NCBI RefSeq assembly: GCF_014201875.1
Contig: NZ_JACHFL010000002.1
Location: 558,001-622,000, forward strand
Origin: Deinococcus humi
Lineage (GTDB): Bacteria; Deinococcota; Deinococci; Deinococcales; Deinococcaceae
DNA length: 64,000 nt
Direction: 5' to 3'
The translations under genes and the position numbers were made by a program. Shown here piece after piece: positions 33,236-47,829 of the stretch; positions within the stretch are counted from its first letter, which is position 1; the number at the start of each line of letters is the position of its first letter. Below the pieces are notes generated by a model, which saw only the letters and a list, made by a program, of their open reading frames with translations, was not told the origin of the DNA and ran no database searches.

Positions 33236-33295
33236 TAACTTCCATCTGACTGACCCTCTCACATCTCATAAAGTGGCATCGGCCACCATAGGGCC

Positions 33296-34594
33296 ATGCA
33301 AAGAATCTTAATGATGGTCGCTGCTTTGACCCTCGGCGCAGCCAATGCCACCGATCTGCGGATTTACCCCTCGTTTGCTGAAGTGCGTCAGCCTGTTACC
33401 AGTACGGGCAATACCCTGAATGTTTCGTTGCCCCAGCAGGCCTGGGAAAACGTGCTGGCCGGTTCGCTGGATCTGGAAGGGCTCGTCTTTAACGGCGCCG
33501 TGCAGAAGCTGGAGGCCAACTGGCTCAGTGGGCTGGAGGGTAAGACGGTCTTCCTGATGCAGGGTGACGGGAACAGTGAAAAGACCGAACCCGTGACCCT
33601 GATTCGTGCCCGTGACTTGCTGGTCAAGGACGCGGCTGGGCGGTATTTTAACGTGCGCTATGAGCAGTTGCGCTTCGACACGCCGCCGCCCACCAATCCG
33701 CTCAGCCCCTCACAGACGCTCAGCTACACCCTGCCCAAAGCGGGGAGCGGCACGCTGGTCTACCTAACCCGCAGTGTGGGCTGGTCACCGCGCTACACGC
33801 TGAAGGCCAGCAATGCTGGCGCTCAGCTTTCTGCCCTAGCCGATATCCGCAACACCACTGAGCTGCCTTACGACGTGAAGGACACCGAACTGTATTCCGG
33901 CGACGTGAACGTGCAGGCCAACCCGCAGGCGCAGGCCAACTACGAGGCGGCGGATATGGTGATGCGGGCTGCCCCGGCTCCCGTGGCCGCCCCGGCCCCC
34001 AAGATCGGCGACGGCGCTGAGCTGCGCGGCCTGTACCGCTACGCGCTGTCCACACCGTTCACGCTGCCGGCCAACAGTGTCGTGACCCTGCCGTTCCTGA
34101 CGCCCAAGTTGACCAGTTTTGAGCGCTACGTGGGACTGAACACCTTCTTCGACATCGCCACCCGGACCGGAACCCTGGACCGCTCGTACCGCTTCAAGGC
34201 CGATGCCCGTCTGCCCGCCGGCCCGATCACCGTGCGCGAGGAAGGGCGCCTGGTGGGGCAGACCCGTCTGGACGAGACGCGGGAGGGTGGCACAGTGGAC
34301 TTTAGCCTGGGTGATGATCCAGACGTGGAATACACCCGCACCGTGCAGACGGTCAACCAGACCAAGAACACCAAAGGCGAGGTCGTCAAGACGACTTACA
34401 AGGTCACCTACGCCTTCGAGAGTAGTAAAGAGCGCAGTGTCCGCGCAGAGATCACCGAGCGTGTGGGCGGACGCATCATCATCATCGACAGCGCCGCTCC
34501 CACCAGAAACGGTGGCGTCGCAAGCCTGAAGGTGGATGTGCCCGCCAAGGGCAAGGTCAGCCGGAGCTTCACAGTGGTGGTGGACAACTCGTAG
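33296..34594 (+). CDS. Exported DUF4139-type protein
   Basis: 432-aa secreted or periplasmic protein: signal peptide MQRILMMVAALTLGAANA, then an N-terminal DUF4140-like stretch (EVRQPVTSTGNTLNVSLPQQAW) and a C-terminal DUF4139 beta domain (VGWSPRYTLKAS... AEITERVGGRIIIID). Function of the family is unknown; members are beta-rich and exported. An Ala/Pro linker (APAPVAAPAPK) divides the halves. TAAAGT followed by GTGGC-atcg-GCCAC lies just upstream. Confidence 0.75.
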   Translation: MQRILMMVAALTLGAANATDLRIYPSFAEVRQPVTSTGNTLNVSLPQQAWENVLAGSLDLEGLVFNGAVQKLEANWLSGLEGKTVFLMQGDGNSEKTEPVTLIRARDLLVKDAAGRYFNVRYEQLRFDTPPPTNPLSPSQTLSYTLPKAGSGTLVYLTRSVGWSPRYTLKASNAGAQLSALADIRNTTELPYDVKDTELYSGDVNVQANPQAQANYEAADMVMRAAPAPVAAPAPKIGDGAELRGLYRYALSTPFTLPANSVVTLPFLTPKLTSFERYVGLNTFFDIATRTGTLDRSYRFKADARLPAGPITVREEGRLVGQTRLDETREGGTVDFSLGDDPDVEYTRTVQTVNQTKNTKGEVVKTTYKVTYAFESSKERSVRAEITERVGGRIIIIDSAAPTRNGGVASLKVDVPAKGKVSRSFTVVVDNS

Positions 34595-34609
34595 GACGGA
34601 AGAACACAG

Positions 34610-34641
34610 CCGCCGCCAGAGCGCAAATGCTCTGGCGGCGG
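34610..34641. terminator. Bidirectional terminator between convergent genes
   Basis: CCGCCGCCAGAGC-gcaaat-GCTCTGGCGGCGG, a 13-bp perfect stem with TCTTCT to the right and TGTTCTTCC on the minus strand. Confidence 0.85.
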
Positions 34642-34657
34642 TCTTCTGCTGAACTGA

Positions 34658-35098
34658 TTACAGAGTCGGTGTCGGCAGGAAAGGGGGCCCGAGCTGACAC
34701 GCCGGACAAAGGCCCTGCAACTCCACCCTGGCCCCGGTGATCTGCCAGTCGTGACCCTGGCCCTGCAGATGCAGGTCCGGGAGACTGAGGGCAACGTCCA
34801 GCAGGGTGCCGCACCCGTTGCACCGCAGGTGAGAGTGCGGGGTGAGATTGGTGTCGTAACGCACCTCACCGCCCCCGCCGATCACCTCGCCGACCAGGCC
34901 ATGCTCGCTGAACACCCGCAGGTTCTGGTACAGCGTGGCAATGGGGATAGGTTCCCCGGCCAGACGGAAACGCTCTGCAATTTCCTCAGGTGTGAAATGA
35001 CCGTTGGTCTGCGCGAAGAATTGCAGCAACCGCAGGCGGGGCTGGGTGGTTCGCAGGCCCCGCCGCTCCAGATGCCGCTGCAATTCAGAGAGGGTCAT
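34658..35098 (-). CDS. Fur-family regulator (Fur/PerR/Mur type)
   Basis: 146-aa metal-dependent repressor. The winged-helix region contains RGLRTTQPRLRLLQFFAQ and IATLYQNLRVFSEHGLV (recognition helix); the metal-binding C-domain has HSHLRCNGCG and CPAC, the two CxxC pairs of a structural zinc site. Directly downstream of catalase on the same strand, and a perfect PerR/Fur-like palindrome sits in the catalase promoter, so a peroxide-sensing PerR role is likely, though Fur or Mur cannot be excluded. TAATGT lies upstream of a short overlapping ATG frame. Confidence 0.9.
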   Translation of the reverse strand: MTLSELQRHLERRGLRTTQPRLRLLQFFAQTNGHFTPEEIAERFRLAGEPIPIATLYQNLRVFSEHGLVGEVIGGGGEVRYDTNLTPHSHLRCNGCGTLLDVALSLPDLHLQGQGHDWQITGARVELQGLCPACQLGPPFLPTPTL

Positions 35099-35169
35099 GG
35101 CGCACCGTTATCATGGATGGAAACATTAGCCTGCGCAGTGTCACACCAGTCTTCGGCCGCCAACTGGCG

Positions 35170-36714
35170 TTAAACCGTTTGGGGTTCGCGCTGGCCTTCC
35201 TGCTTTTCCTTCGCCTGACGCGCCGCCCTCAGGCCCTCATTCACACGGCGGCCATAGTCGGGATCGCATTTGGTGAACAGTTCCACCATACGGGCCTGGA
35301 CCTCGGGAATGGCTGCCGAGATATTAGCCACCAGGTTGTTGATCAGGTCGTCACGTTCACGCTCATCGTGGGCGCGGTAGCGTTCCCCCGCCTGCTTGAA
35401 GTCATTGGTGCGCTCAATGCTGGCCCGCTGCACGCGGCCCTCAACATGCGGGCTGTGCTCGGGCAGGTTGCGCGGCGCTTCCTTGGGGCCATTCATGCTG
35501 GACGGCTCGTAGTTGACGTGCGGATTCTGACCGGGAACGGCGTCCACGTGGTAGGTCATCTGGCCGTCACGCTGGTTGGTTGCTACCGCGGCGCGCGGCG
35601 AGTTGATCGGCAACTGCAGGTAGTTGGGGCCAACGCGGTAGCGCTGGGTATCGGAGTACGAGAAAGTGCGGCCTACCAGCATCTTGTCGTCGCTGAAGTC
35701 CAGGCCGTCCACCAGCACACCGGTGCCAAAAGCGGCCTGCTCCACCTCTGCGAAGTAGTTCTCCGGGTTGCGGTTCAGGGTCATCACGCCCACCGGCATC
35801 ATCGGGAACTGGTCCTCGGGCCAGATCTTGGTGTCGTCCAGCGGGTCGAAGTCCAGTTCGGGGTGCTCGCCGTCGCTCATCAACTGCACGCGCATTTCCC
35901 ACTGGGGGAAGTCACCGCGCTCGATGGCCTCGTACAGATCCTGGGTGGCGTGGTTGATGTTCTTGGCCTGGATCTCCTCAGCTTCTGGCTGAGTCAGGTT
36001 TTTAACGCCCTGCAGGGGTTCAAAGTGGTACTTGACCAGGGTACCCTCGCCCTTGTCGTTGACCCACTTGTAGGTGTTGACGCCGCTGCCTTGCATCTGG
36101 CGGTAGTTGGCGGGAATACCCCAGGGCGAGAACAGCCACGTCAGCATGTGCATGGCTTCGGGGGTGTTGCTCATGAAGTCGAAGATGCGCCCCCCGTCCT
36201 GGCGGTTGGTAACAGGATCTGGTTTGAGGGAGTGGATCACATCTGGGAACTTGATTGCGTCCCGGATAAAGAACACCTTGAGGTTGTTCCCCACCAGGTC
36301 CCAGTTGCCGTCCTCGGTGTAGAACTTGACGGCGAAGCCGCGCGGGTCACGGAGCGTCTCGGGCGAGTGGCCCGAGTGGATCACCGTGGAGAAGCGCACA
36401 AACACCGGCGTTTCCTTGCCCTCGGTCTGAAACAGCTTGGCGCGGGTGTACTTGCTGATGCTCTCATCGCCCACCTTGCCGTACGCCTTGAAAACGCCAT
36501 GCGCGCCCGCGCCGCGCGCATGCACCACGCGCTCGGGGATGCGTTCGCGGTCAAAGTGGCTGATCTTCTCCAGGAACTGGTAGTTCTCCAGTGTGGCAGG
36601 ACCACGCGTGCCCACGGTACGCTGGTTCTGGTTGTTGCTGACGGGGTGGCCCTGACGGGTGGTCAGGGTCTGTGCGTTGCCGTCCTGCTGCTTGCTGTCT
36701 TTCGGCTCGATCAT
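35170..36714 (-). CDS. katA: Monofunctional heme catalase
   Basis: 514-aa clade-type small-subunit catalase, dismutating H2O2. Distal His in [12 protein letters not shown] (His65), distal Asn region [16 protein letters not shown], proximal heme Tyr in [14 protein letters not shown] (about residue 350). The start [10 protein letters not shown] is preceded by GAGGAG; the upstream frame extension crosses the promoter. A likely contributor to the oxidative-stress resistance typical of Deinococcus. Regulated through the palindrome at 36807-36819. Confidence 0.95.
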   Translation of the reverse strand: MIEPKDSKQQDGNAQTLTTRQGHPVSNNQNQRTVGTRGPATLENYQFLEKISHFDRERIPERVVHARGAGAHGVFKAYGKVGDESISKYTRAKLFQTEGKETPVFVRFSTVIHSGHSPETLRDPRGFAVKFYTEDGNWDLVGNNLKVFFIRDAIKFPDVIHSLKPDPVTNRQDGGRIFDFMSNTPEAMHMLTWLFSPWGIPANYRQMQGSGVNTYKWVNDKGEGTLVKYHFEPLQGVKNLTQPEAEEIQAKNINHATQDLYEAIERGDFPQWEMRVQLMSDGEHPELDFDPLDDTKIWPEDQFPMMPVGVMTLNRNPENYFAEVEQAAFGTGVLVDGLDFSDDKMLVGRTFSYSDTQRYRVGPNYLQLPINSPRAAVATNQRDGQMTYHVDAVPGQNPHVNYEPSSMNGPKEAPRNLPEHSPHVEGRVQRASIERTNDFKQAGERYRAHDERERDDLINNLVANISAAIPEVQARMVELFTKCDPDYGRRVNEGLRAARQAKEKQEGQREPQTV

Positions 36715-36804
36715 GGGAAACTCCTCGGCAGTCGGCGCACTCGGTAGACGCGTTCCACCCGAATAGGGAAAAGCCGGGCGCGGAAAGCTGGCCCAGTCCC
36801 CGTA

Positions 36805-36833
36805 ACCATAATGATTATGAATTAAGATGTCCA
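36805..36833 (-). promoter_or_regulatory. Catalase promoter with embedded PerR/Fur-like box
   Basis: Minus strand TGGACA (36833-36828), 17-nt spacer, TATGGT (36810-36805). Inside the spacer and -10 lies CATAAT-c-ATTATG (36819-36807), a perfect 13-nt palindrome close to the PerR core ATAATNATTAT. A repressor here would block polymerase. The adjacent Fur-family gene is the obvious candidate. Confidence 0.7.
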
Positions 36834-36852
36834 CCACAAATGGTGAACGCTC

Positions 36853-37589
36853 TTAAACGATGCCCCCCAGGTATTCCCTGACGTCTGCCTTGATCGGCAT
36901 GAAATAGGCGTGCTGGCCGCGCTCACGGGCAAAGGTCAGCAGGTCTGCAGCAAAGCGGCGATTCCATTCCATAGTGGGCTGGAACTGCCTGGGGAAGACG
37001 GCATGGTTGCGGGTGCGCCAGTACCCCAGCGAACCCTCGGAGGTCACGGAGGTGGCCCCCCACCAGACCTCGGCGCCTTCTGGCAGCAGATCGGCGTAGG
37101 CGTCCATCAGGCGCAGGTCGAAGAAGGGCTGGGTAAAAAACCCACAGGCCCCGGCCTCCAGCTTGCGCTCCAGATAATCCTGCTCGCGGGCCAGCGACTG
37201 GCGGTAGGGGTCCAGGCCCGCGTAGACCTTGAGGTGAGGAAGCTCGCGGCGAATACGTCGGATGGCGGCCTCGGCATCCACGTTGTAGACCTTCGCATTC
37301 ATATCGCTGGGCGCGTCCCCGGTGATCACGATGACCTCGTCGATCCCATGTTCGTGCAGGTGCGCGGCCATCTCCAGCGGTGCACGGGGATTCAGGTCCA
37401 CCGCCCGGATGTGCGGAATGGCGCGGTAACGCGGACGGGCAAAGGCGCAGCCATGCCACGAGCGTGTGGTGAAGCGCGGAAAGTCGGGAATGTTGATGGT
37501 GTCCGCGCCCGGCAGATGTTCGGCCACCGCCATCAGTTCGGCCCTCAACCCCGAGCGCGAGCGGGGGACAAGCTCGATGGAGATGCGGG

Positions 37590-37593
<4 letters not shown>
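36853..37593 (-). CDS. metF: Methylenetetrahydrofolate reductase
   Basis: 246-aa TIM-barrel flavoprotein supplying 5-methyl-THF to methionine synthase. Visible: [58 protein letters not shown], and [20 protein letters not shown] (FAD-linked F-TQ motif). Shorter than E. coli MetF (296) and diverged at the N-terminus. Start GTG overlaps the metH stop as GTGA, so it is coupled to metH under the same SAM-responsive leader. Confidence 0.85.
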
Positions 37594-41390
<3,797 letters not shown>

Positions 41391-41403
41391 TGTCCACCTC
41401 TGG

Positions 41404-41427
41404 CAAAACAGACCGTCTATACGGCCT
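41404..41427 (-). terminator. Candidate riboswitch expression-platform terminator of metH
   Basis: On the minus strand AGGCCGT-atag-ACGGTCT is a 7-bp stem (one G-T pair) followed by GTTTTG, lying between the aptamer and the metH Shine-Dalgarno. It is short for a terminator, so translational control remains possible. Confidence 0.5.
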
Positions 41428-41478
41428 GAGAATTTCTCTGCGCCATGCGCTTGCTTCCGGCCATCGCTTCCCGCCCGC

Positions 41479-41593
41479 GCCATCGTCGGCGCACCCCAGC
41501 AGGAGGCTTTTCTGAAAGGCACCGTGGCCGCTATGGGGGCGCGGTTGCCGCGTCGTCACCGGGCAGAAAAAACCCTCGGACGCTCTGGATGAC
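41479..41593 (-). ncRNA. SAM-I-type riboswitch upstream of metH-metF
   Basis: The minus-strand leader shows the SAM-I core in order. P1 GTCATC (41593-41588) pairs with GATGGC (41484-41479). ATCCAGAG follows, then P2a GCGTC/GACGC with inner GGG/CCC and a GGTGA kink-turn-like side. Next come GGCAACC (41549-41543), P3 CCGC/GCGG, and CACGGTGCC. Such aptamers switch methionine genes off when SAM is abundant. Deviation: the J3/4 segment after GGTGCC reads CTTTCAGAAAAG, which can form its own small stem, and P4 is poor. TATCCT at 41624-41619 is a likely promoter -10. Confidence 0.75.
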
Positions 41594-41710
41594 CGCGCTT
41601 TGAAGGCGCGATGCGGTCAGGATAGCGCGGCGCAGAGCGGACAAAAGGGGGGTGGGGTGGACAGGTCAGCGTTGGACACTCAGAGATTATGTATTGGGTA
41701 GTATTGCTGT

Positions 41711-42172
41711 GTGCAAGCTGAATCTGCCCATACGGCTCCTCAAAATATCCAGCTTGAGTTTTTTCATCCCAGTGGACAGCCAGTCATTTTCTATGAAATG
41801 GGGGAAGAGTTCGTTAAAGCAAATAAGATAGATCAGTCGTGGCTGAACGGCCCTGTGAGAGTCGCCATAGCTGGCAGACTCAGCCAGGCGGGCAATACGT
41901 TCTACGATTTTTCCATGACTGGGCTCTCACTCCCTGATGGAATTCAAACTCTTCTGCGCGTCGAAGGCAACCTGCTTCCTTTCAGCGAGCAGCTGAAATC
42001 GAAAGCTGGGAATCCCACGAGAAAATCGCGAGCGGAAGTGATCATCGGTGGTCAGATATATATCGTGCAAGGTCATCTGACTGTTGGAAAGAGCGGCCAC
42101 TATATCAAAGTGGTCGCTCATAAAAAGCCAAGCACACCCGTGCCCAGACCCCGTGGTGGAGTATTTTTCTAG
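41711..42172 (+). CDS. Hypothetical protein, lower GC than neighbours
   Basis: About 153 residues, starting GTG (QAESAHTAPQNIQLEFFH) exactly 6 nt after TAGTAT. The codon use is visibly more A/T-rich than the flanking genes, and the protein has a positively charged middle (LKSKAGNPTRKSRAE) and a Pro/Arg tail. No signal peptide or transmembrane helix, and no family recognised. A stand-alone gene of probable foreign origin; an inserted phage or defence-linked fragment is possible but unsupported. Confidence 0.6.
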   Translation: MQAESAHTAPQNIQLEFFHPSGQPVIFYEMGEEFVKANKIDQSWLNGPVRVAIAGRLSQAGNTFYDFSMTGLSLPDGIQTLLRVEGNLLPFSEQLKSKAGNPTRKSRAEVIIGGQIYIVQGHLTVGKSGHYIKVVAHKKPSTPVPRPRGGVFF

Positions 42173-42258
42173 GCTCTTCTACGACGCTAGCTGGTACGAC
42201 AAAGTCTCCTGGCTCCATTAGATGAGGCAGACTCAGGTCTTTTGTTGATTTCCCTCGT

Positions 42259-43038
42259 CTATTTCGCCAACTCACTCTTCAGGGTATCGAAGGCCTCGGG
42301 ACGGTTCAGCACGCGCCAGTTCAGCACGTTCGGGCCGCTCAGTTCGCCGACGCGTTCGCTGGCGCAGTCGTAGCTGGCGTTGGTCTTCCGCATGATCGGC
42401 CAGACCACGGCGGCGGCGCGTCCGGCCACGTCACGCCTAGGGACTGGGCCGAACAGGCGTGAGTCCTCCGAGCCGTTGGCGGTGCGGTTGTCGCCCATCA
42501 CGAAATAGTGTGCGGGGGGCACCGTGATCTCGGCCTGATCGGGCATCACACCCGCACGGCTGGAGGTGGCGTTGTTCGCTAGTTCGCTCTGGGCGTCCCA
42601 GCAGCCCTGCTGCCGCCAGTAATCGGTGGTCCAGCCGGAATCCAGCTTGACGTCGTTGACGAAGACCTCGCCGCCTTCCACCCTGATCTTGTCACCGGGC
42701 AGTCCGATCACGCGCTTGATCAGGAACGGGCGATAGTTCCACAGACCCAAGAAGTTCTTGTTCAGGTTGCCGATCTTGTCGGCGGCCTCACGTGGCGGCT
42801 TAAAGATCACGATGTCGCCCCGGCTGAAATCGCCCACGCCCGCCTTGTGCAGCCACGTCTCGTACTTGGGTACGAAGACTCTTTCGCGGTCGCGCAGGTT
42901 GGGCATCATGCTCACGCCGTCCACGCCCACCAGTGTCGCCACAAACTGCGTGATCACCACAGCGAAGACAATGGGTTCTAGGAAATCCTTCCACACTTTC
43001 TGAAGGGTGGTGGGGGCGGTGGACTGGAGTCTGGTCAT
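42259..43038 (-). CDS. lepB: Signal peptidase I
   Basis: 259-aa S26 protease with a single N-terminal membrane anchor ([20 protein letters not shown]). The catalytic Ser is in GVSMMPNL (Ser43), with Asn where most enzymes have Thr/Ser; the catalytic Lys in [11 protein letters not shown] (Lys108). Box E reads [14 protein letters not shown], slightly longer than the usual GDNRxNSxDSR. Removes signal peptides at the outer face of the membrane. TATCCT lies 9 nt before the ATG. It follows the patatin gene by 132 nt. Confidence 0.93.
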   Translation of the reverse strand: MTRLQSTAPTTLQKVWKDFLEPIVFAVVITQFVATLVGVDGVSMMPNLRDRERVFVPKYETWLHKAGVGDFSRGDIVIFKPPREAADKIGNLNKNFLGLWNYRPFLIKRVIGLPGDKIRVEGGEVFVNDVKLDSGWTTDYWRQQGCWDAQSELANNATSSRAGVMPDQAEITVPPAHYFVMGDNRTANGSEDSRLFGPVPRRDVAGRAAAVVWPIMRKTNASYDCASERVGELSGPNVLNWRVLNRPEAFDTLKSELAK

Positions 43039-43170
43039 GCACCGGGCAGGATAGCGGATTGAATGAGGATGATTGGCTGACGGTCCGCGGTACAGGGCGC
43101 AGCAGCCTGCCACACTGGGCGCCTCTCAACATAGGTTGACAGCCAGAAGTCCAATGAGTCGGCCCGTTCC

Positions 43171-43974
43171 TCAGCCTTCACCCAGCAGCGTCTTCAAGCG
43201 TGGCAATTCCGCCTTTGCGGCGTCCCGGCCTGCGGCGATGGCCTGATCGGTGCGATTGAAGTTCATCAGGTCGATGCTGCCCAGATTCGGGCGCAGCAGT
43301 ATGTCAGGCCGGTACAGGCTGAGGCGGGCGTCGGTCAGTTGCGCCTGCATGATCTCCACGGCGCGGCGCAGCGCCCGCACCGGCCCCAGATGGGCCTCAC
43401 GTTTCCAGATCAGCACGCGCCGCTCGTGCAACTCCAGCGGATCGGGAGCTGTTACGTCCACCGCCAGCACTTTTCGGACGCCCAGAAACAGCGCCGCGTC
43501 CACCGGCACCTGATTCAGAATGCCCCCGTCCGAGAGCAGCATGTCGCGCACCGGCACGCTGTCCAGTGCGCCCGGATAGGCGCTGGTGGCCCGGATTGCC
43601 TCGAACAGGCTGCCGCGCGCCAGGTACACGCCCCGGCCTGTCAACATGTCGGTGGCAGTGATCGCCAGCGGAGTGGGCAGTTCCTCGAAGGTCGGCGGCA
43701 GGTGATGGGCCAGCCAGCCTTCCATCGCTGAGATCTTGAAGAGACCAGTGCCGGGCCGCCAGTCCAGCAGGCGGCGCCACGACACGGTGCCTGAAATGCG
43801 CTCCAGTTCGGCTCCGCTGTAGCCCGCTGCGATGAAAGCGCCCACCAGCCCACCCATACTGGTGCCGGTCACCACGCTGGGTCTGAGGCCGGCGTCCTCC
43901 AGGACCTGCCACACGCCGATGTGGGCCAGCCCCCGTGCGCCGCCCCCTCCCAGCACCAGCCCGTACCCACTCAC
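43171..43974 (-). CDS. Patatin-like phospholipase (RssA/YchK type)
   Basis: 267-aa serine hydrolase. Oxyanion loop GGGGARG (9-15), nucleophile elbow GTSMGG (Ser39) and catalytic Asp in [11 protein letters not shown] (Asp149). Probable lysophospholipase or acyl-hydrolase in the cytoplasm. It starts with GTG, overlapped as GTGA by the stop of a 10-codon leaderless ORF. It diverges from the Ser/Thr kinase gene. Confidence 0.88.
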   Translation of the reverse strand: MSGYGLVLGGGGARGLAHIGVWQVLEDAGLRPSVVTGTSMGGLVGAFIAAGYSGAELERISGTVSWRRLLDWRPGTGLFKISAMEGWLAHHLPPTFEELPTPLAITATDMLTGRGVYLARGSLFEAIRATSAYPGALDSVPVRDMLLSDGGILNQVPVDAALFLGVRKVLAVDVTAPDPLELHERRVLIWKREAHLGPVRALRRAVEIMQAQLTDARLSLYRPDILLRPNLGSIDLMNFNRTDQAIAAGRDAAKAELPRLKTLLGEG

Positions 43975-44003
43975 ATCCGTCTTCCGTGCCCACCGCTGTT
44001 CAT
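43971..44003 (-). CDS. Leaderless 10-codon upstream ORF coupled to the patatin gene
   Basis: TACAAT (44015-44010), 6 nt, then ATG opens [10 protein letters not shown], whose TGA overlaps the patatin GTG as GTGA. A GGAAG SD-like run lies inside. A perfect -10 and exact leaderless spacing make this the cleanest case of the arrangement. Confidence 0.58.
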   Translation of the reverse strand: MNSGGHGRRM

Positions 44004-44106
44004 GGCGTGATTGTAGCCCTGCCAGGGAGCGGGGAATCTTGCGGTTGAGCGTCCTTTACGTCCACCCATTGAGTGTGGTGGCTCCGGTTGCGTTACTGTG
44101 TGGGCA

Positions 44107-44859
44107 ATGGCTCTGGCTGGACAGAGGGTGGGCGACGGCGTGCGGTTGATCAGGCCCATCGGCCGGGGCTCCCACAGCCTGGTTTATTTCGCGGTGGATG
44201 CCGGCGGGCAGCCCTGTGCGGTCAAGATTTTCCATGCCGACATGCTCGACTTTGCCGAACGCGAATTCGAGCATGCCAGTGGGCTGGAGCATCCCCGGCT
44301 GGCCTCGGTGCTGGGCCGCGACACCCTGGAAGGCCGTCCGGTGCTGATCAGTACCCTGGCCCGTGGGGAAGTGCTGTTCTCGCGTTACCTGCGGCGGCCC
44401 GCCTTGCAGACCGAGCGTCGCGCCTTTCTACTGACACTGGCGCATCTTCTTGACGCCCTGGCCTACCTGCATTCGCACGGGCTGGTCCACCGCGACATCA
44501 AACCGGACAACATCGTGGTGGAGCCCGACGGCAGCGCCAAACTGGTGGATCTAGACCTGTCCGGCCCAGCGCTGGAGGTCTTCCCGGTGCCTACCCGTGT
44601 CGGTACAGCAGTCTTCCAGAGTCCCGAAGCCGCGCGCGGCGAACCGCTGGGGCCGGAGGCGGACCTGTACGGCGTGGGCATGCTGCTGGGCTGGGCCCTT
44701 TTCGGCTCGCTGCCGGACCCCAAGGGTTCCGCACCGTATCATCCGGATCCGTTGTGTTCGCTGTACCTGACCCTGACGCGCCAGGACCGCCAGCGGCGCC
44801 CGGGCGACGCCGCCTGGGTCCGCGAAAGGATTCTGAAGCTGTCCAGTCTGGACTTCTGA
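44107..44859 (+). CDS. Serine/threonine protein kinase (Hanks type, soluble)
   Basis: 250-aa kinase domain with no membrane helix or sensor domain. Gly loop [10 protein letters not shown] (19-27), Lys40 in [15 protein letters not shown] at 128-135, and DLD (148-150) where kinases usually have DFG; SPE (172-174) replaces APE. The catalytic residues are intact, so it is probably active. Start at 44107 is 7 nt after TACTGT, leaderless. A GTG/ATG a few codons upstream is less likely. Confidence 0.87.
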   Translation: MALAGQRVGDGVRLIRPIGRGSHSLVYFAVDAGGQPCAVKIFHADMLDFAEREFEHASGLEHPRLASVLGRDTLEGRPVLISTLARGEVLFSRYLRRPALQTERRAFLLTLAHLLDALAYLHSHGLVHRDIKPDNIVVEPDGSAKLVDLDLSGPALEVFPVPTRVGTAVFQSPEAARGEPLGPEADLYGVGMLLGWALFGSLPDPKGSAPYHPDPLCSLYLTLTRQDRQRRPGDAAWVRERILKLSSLDF

Positions 44860-44874
44860 ACAGGCGGTCTGAGA

Positions 44875-44909
44875 CCCGCTGGCGGCCGATACAGGAAGCC
44901 GCCAGCGGG
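44875..44909. terminator. Hairpin between convergent kinase and glucosidase genes
   Basis: CCCGCTGGCGGC-cgatacaggaa-GCCGCCAGCGGG, a 12-bp perfect stem without a U-run on either side; probably a bidirectional terminator or transcript end-protector. Confidence 0.72.
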
Positions 44910-44943
44910 AAGAAAGCCCCCTGGCGACTCTGGCCCGCCGCTT

Positions 44944-46566
<1,623 letters not shown>

Positions 46567-46585
46567 GCGTACAGGCTAGCAGGAA

Positions 46586-46595
46586 ATCATTAATG
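46586..46595 (-). promoter_or_regulatory. Palindrome upstream of the glucosidase -10
   Basis: TCATTAATGA, a perfect 10-bp palindrome 7 nt upstream of TAGCCT (46578-46573) in an AT-rich stretch; candidate operator. AT-rich context raises the chance that it is fortuitous. Confidence 0.4.
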
Positions 46596-46695
46596 ACTTA
46601 AACGATTCAGATCATTTGGTATGGATATTGGTTGCTCAGGTTCAGAAGGGCTCAACCGAGAGCTTCACAGCTCAATGGGCTTTGCTGTCCGGCAG

Positions 46696-47829
46696 TCAGT
46701 TCGCAGGCGTGTCGCTGCCCAGCCGCACTGTGACATCCGCTCCGGGCACACCCGGAGCCTGGATCACTTGACCGTGACCCACATCGCGCAGGATCCGGTC
46801 TGCCTGTGGTCCGGTGACCGTGGTCACGGCGCTGGCCTGCGGGCCGTTGGACACGCTGACCTGCAAGTATCCCAGGCTCTCCAGGCGGTCTTTCAGCCGG
46901 CGGGCGCTGCCAGCGGGGGCAGCCGTATTGATCACGGCAATGCTCAGGCGGCGCGGGTCGTTGGGGTCAGTGAAGTTCTGATCGACCAGCTGGGCCAGCG
47001 CAATGCGATCTGCCACCCAGGTTCCCCCCCCGCCGAAATCTCCGGGAACGGTGTGCATGCTGACCTTGGGGCCGCTCAGGGCCGCCCCGAGGATCCCGGC
47101 CACCTGCTCCCGGCTGAGGTTGCTCTTCATATTGCTGTCCACCGCGCCCACCATCCCGGGCAAGCGCCACCAGTTGAGGGGGTTCTTGACCTTGTTCAGC
47201 AACGCGCCCAAGAAGTTCTGCTGTCGCGCCACCCGGCCGATGTCGCCCAGATTGTCCTTGCGAAAGCGCAGGTAGCCCTCGGCCTCCTCGCCCGTCAGGT
47301 GCTGGCGGCCCGCCTGGAGGTCGATGTGCAGCTTGCCTGCGTTGTCGTCATACTTCATGTCCTGGGCCACGTCCAGCGTCACGCCACCCGCCGCCTCCGT
47401 CATGGCGCGCATGGCGTTCAACGACAGCAGGGCGTAGGCGTCCACCTTGATGCCTGTCAGGTTCTGCACCGCGCCCATCAGTGTTTCTGGGCCGCCGTGG
47501 GGATTCGAGCCGTTGATCTTGCCCCAGCCGTACTGCGGAACATTGACCCAGGTGTCGCGCGGAATGCTGAGCATGTTGGTGGTGCCGTCTGGCCGCAGCT
47601 GGGCCAGCACAATGGTGTCGGTCAGACCGCTGTAATCCTCGGGGCGGGCGGGCCAAGGCCACACTGGGGCCCGGTCATCGTATTTGGGGGTCACGCCCGC
47701 CAGCAGTACGGTCACCGGCCCATCGGGTTTACGGGGAACGGTTCCATACCGCGCCAGAAAAGGAAAGGCAGGAGCCGCCACCGCCACCACACCCGCCAGA
47801 ACCACCAGACCGATCACACGCCGCCGCAC
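46696..47829 (-). CDS. LytR-CpsA-Psr (LCP) family protein
   Basis: 377-aa envelope protein: an N-terminal membrane anchor (RRRVIGLVVLAGVVAVAAPAF), an LCP domain with LTDTIVLAQL, LSIPRDTWVNV, KINGSNPHGG and LRFRKDNLGDIGRVARQQNFL (conserved Arg/Asp residues binding the prenyl pyrophosphate), and a C-terminal LytR_C domain (VINTAAPAGSARRLKDRLESLGY). Transfers glycopolymers onto peptidoglycan. GTG start 6 nt after TATGCT, leaderless. Confidence 0.88.
   Translation of the reverse strand: MRRRVIGLVVLAGVVAVAAPAFPFLARYGTVPRKPDGPVTVLLAGVTPKYDDRAPVWPWPARPEDYSGLTDTIVLAQLRPDGTTNMLSIPRDTWVNVPQYGWGKINGSNPHGGPETLMGAVQNLTGIKVDAYALLSLNAMRAMTEAAGGVTLDVAQDMKYDDNAGKLHIDLQAGRQHLTGEEAEGYLRFRKDNLGDIGRVARQQNFLGALLNKVKNPLNWWRLPGMVGAVDSNMKSNLSREQVAGILGAALSGPKVSMHTVPGDFGGGGTWVADRIALAQLVDQNFTDPNDPRRLSIAVINTAAPAGSARRLKDRLESLGYLQVSVSNGPQASAVTTVTGPQADRILRDVGHGQVIQAPGVPGADVTVRLGSDTPAN

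Noticed and set aside
35113..36747. 544-codon plus-strand open frame
   Set aside because: Antisense of catalase, which has all catalytic residues on the minus strand.
36715..36810. Open frame through the catalase leader ending in ATGA
   Set aside because: No leaderless start near its -10; an open frame of ~30 codons is common at this GC content.
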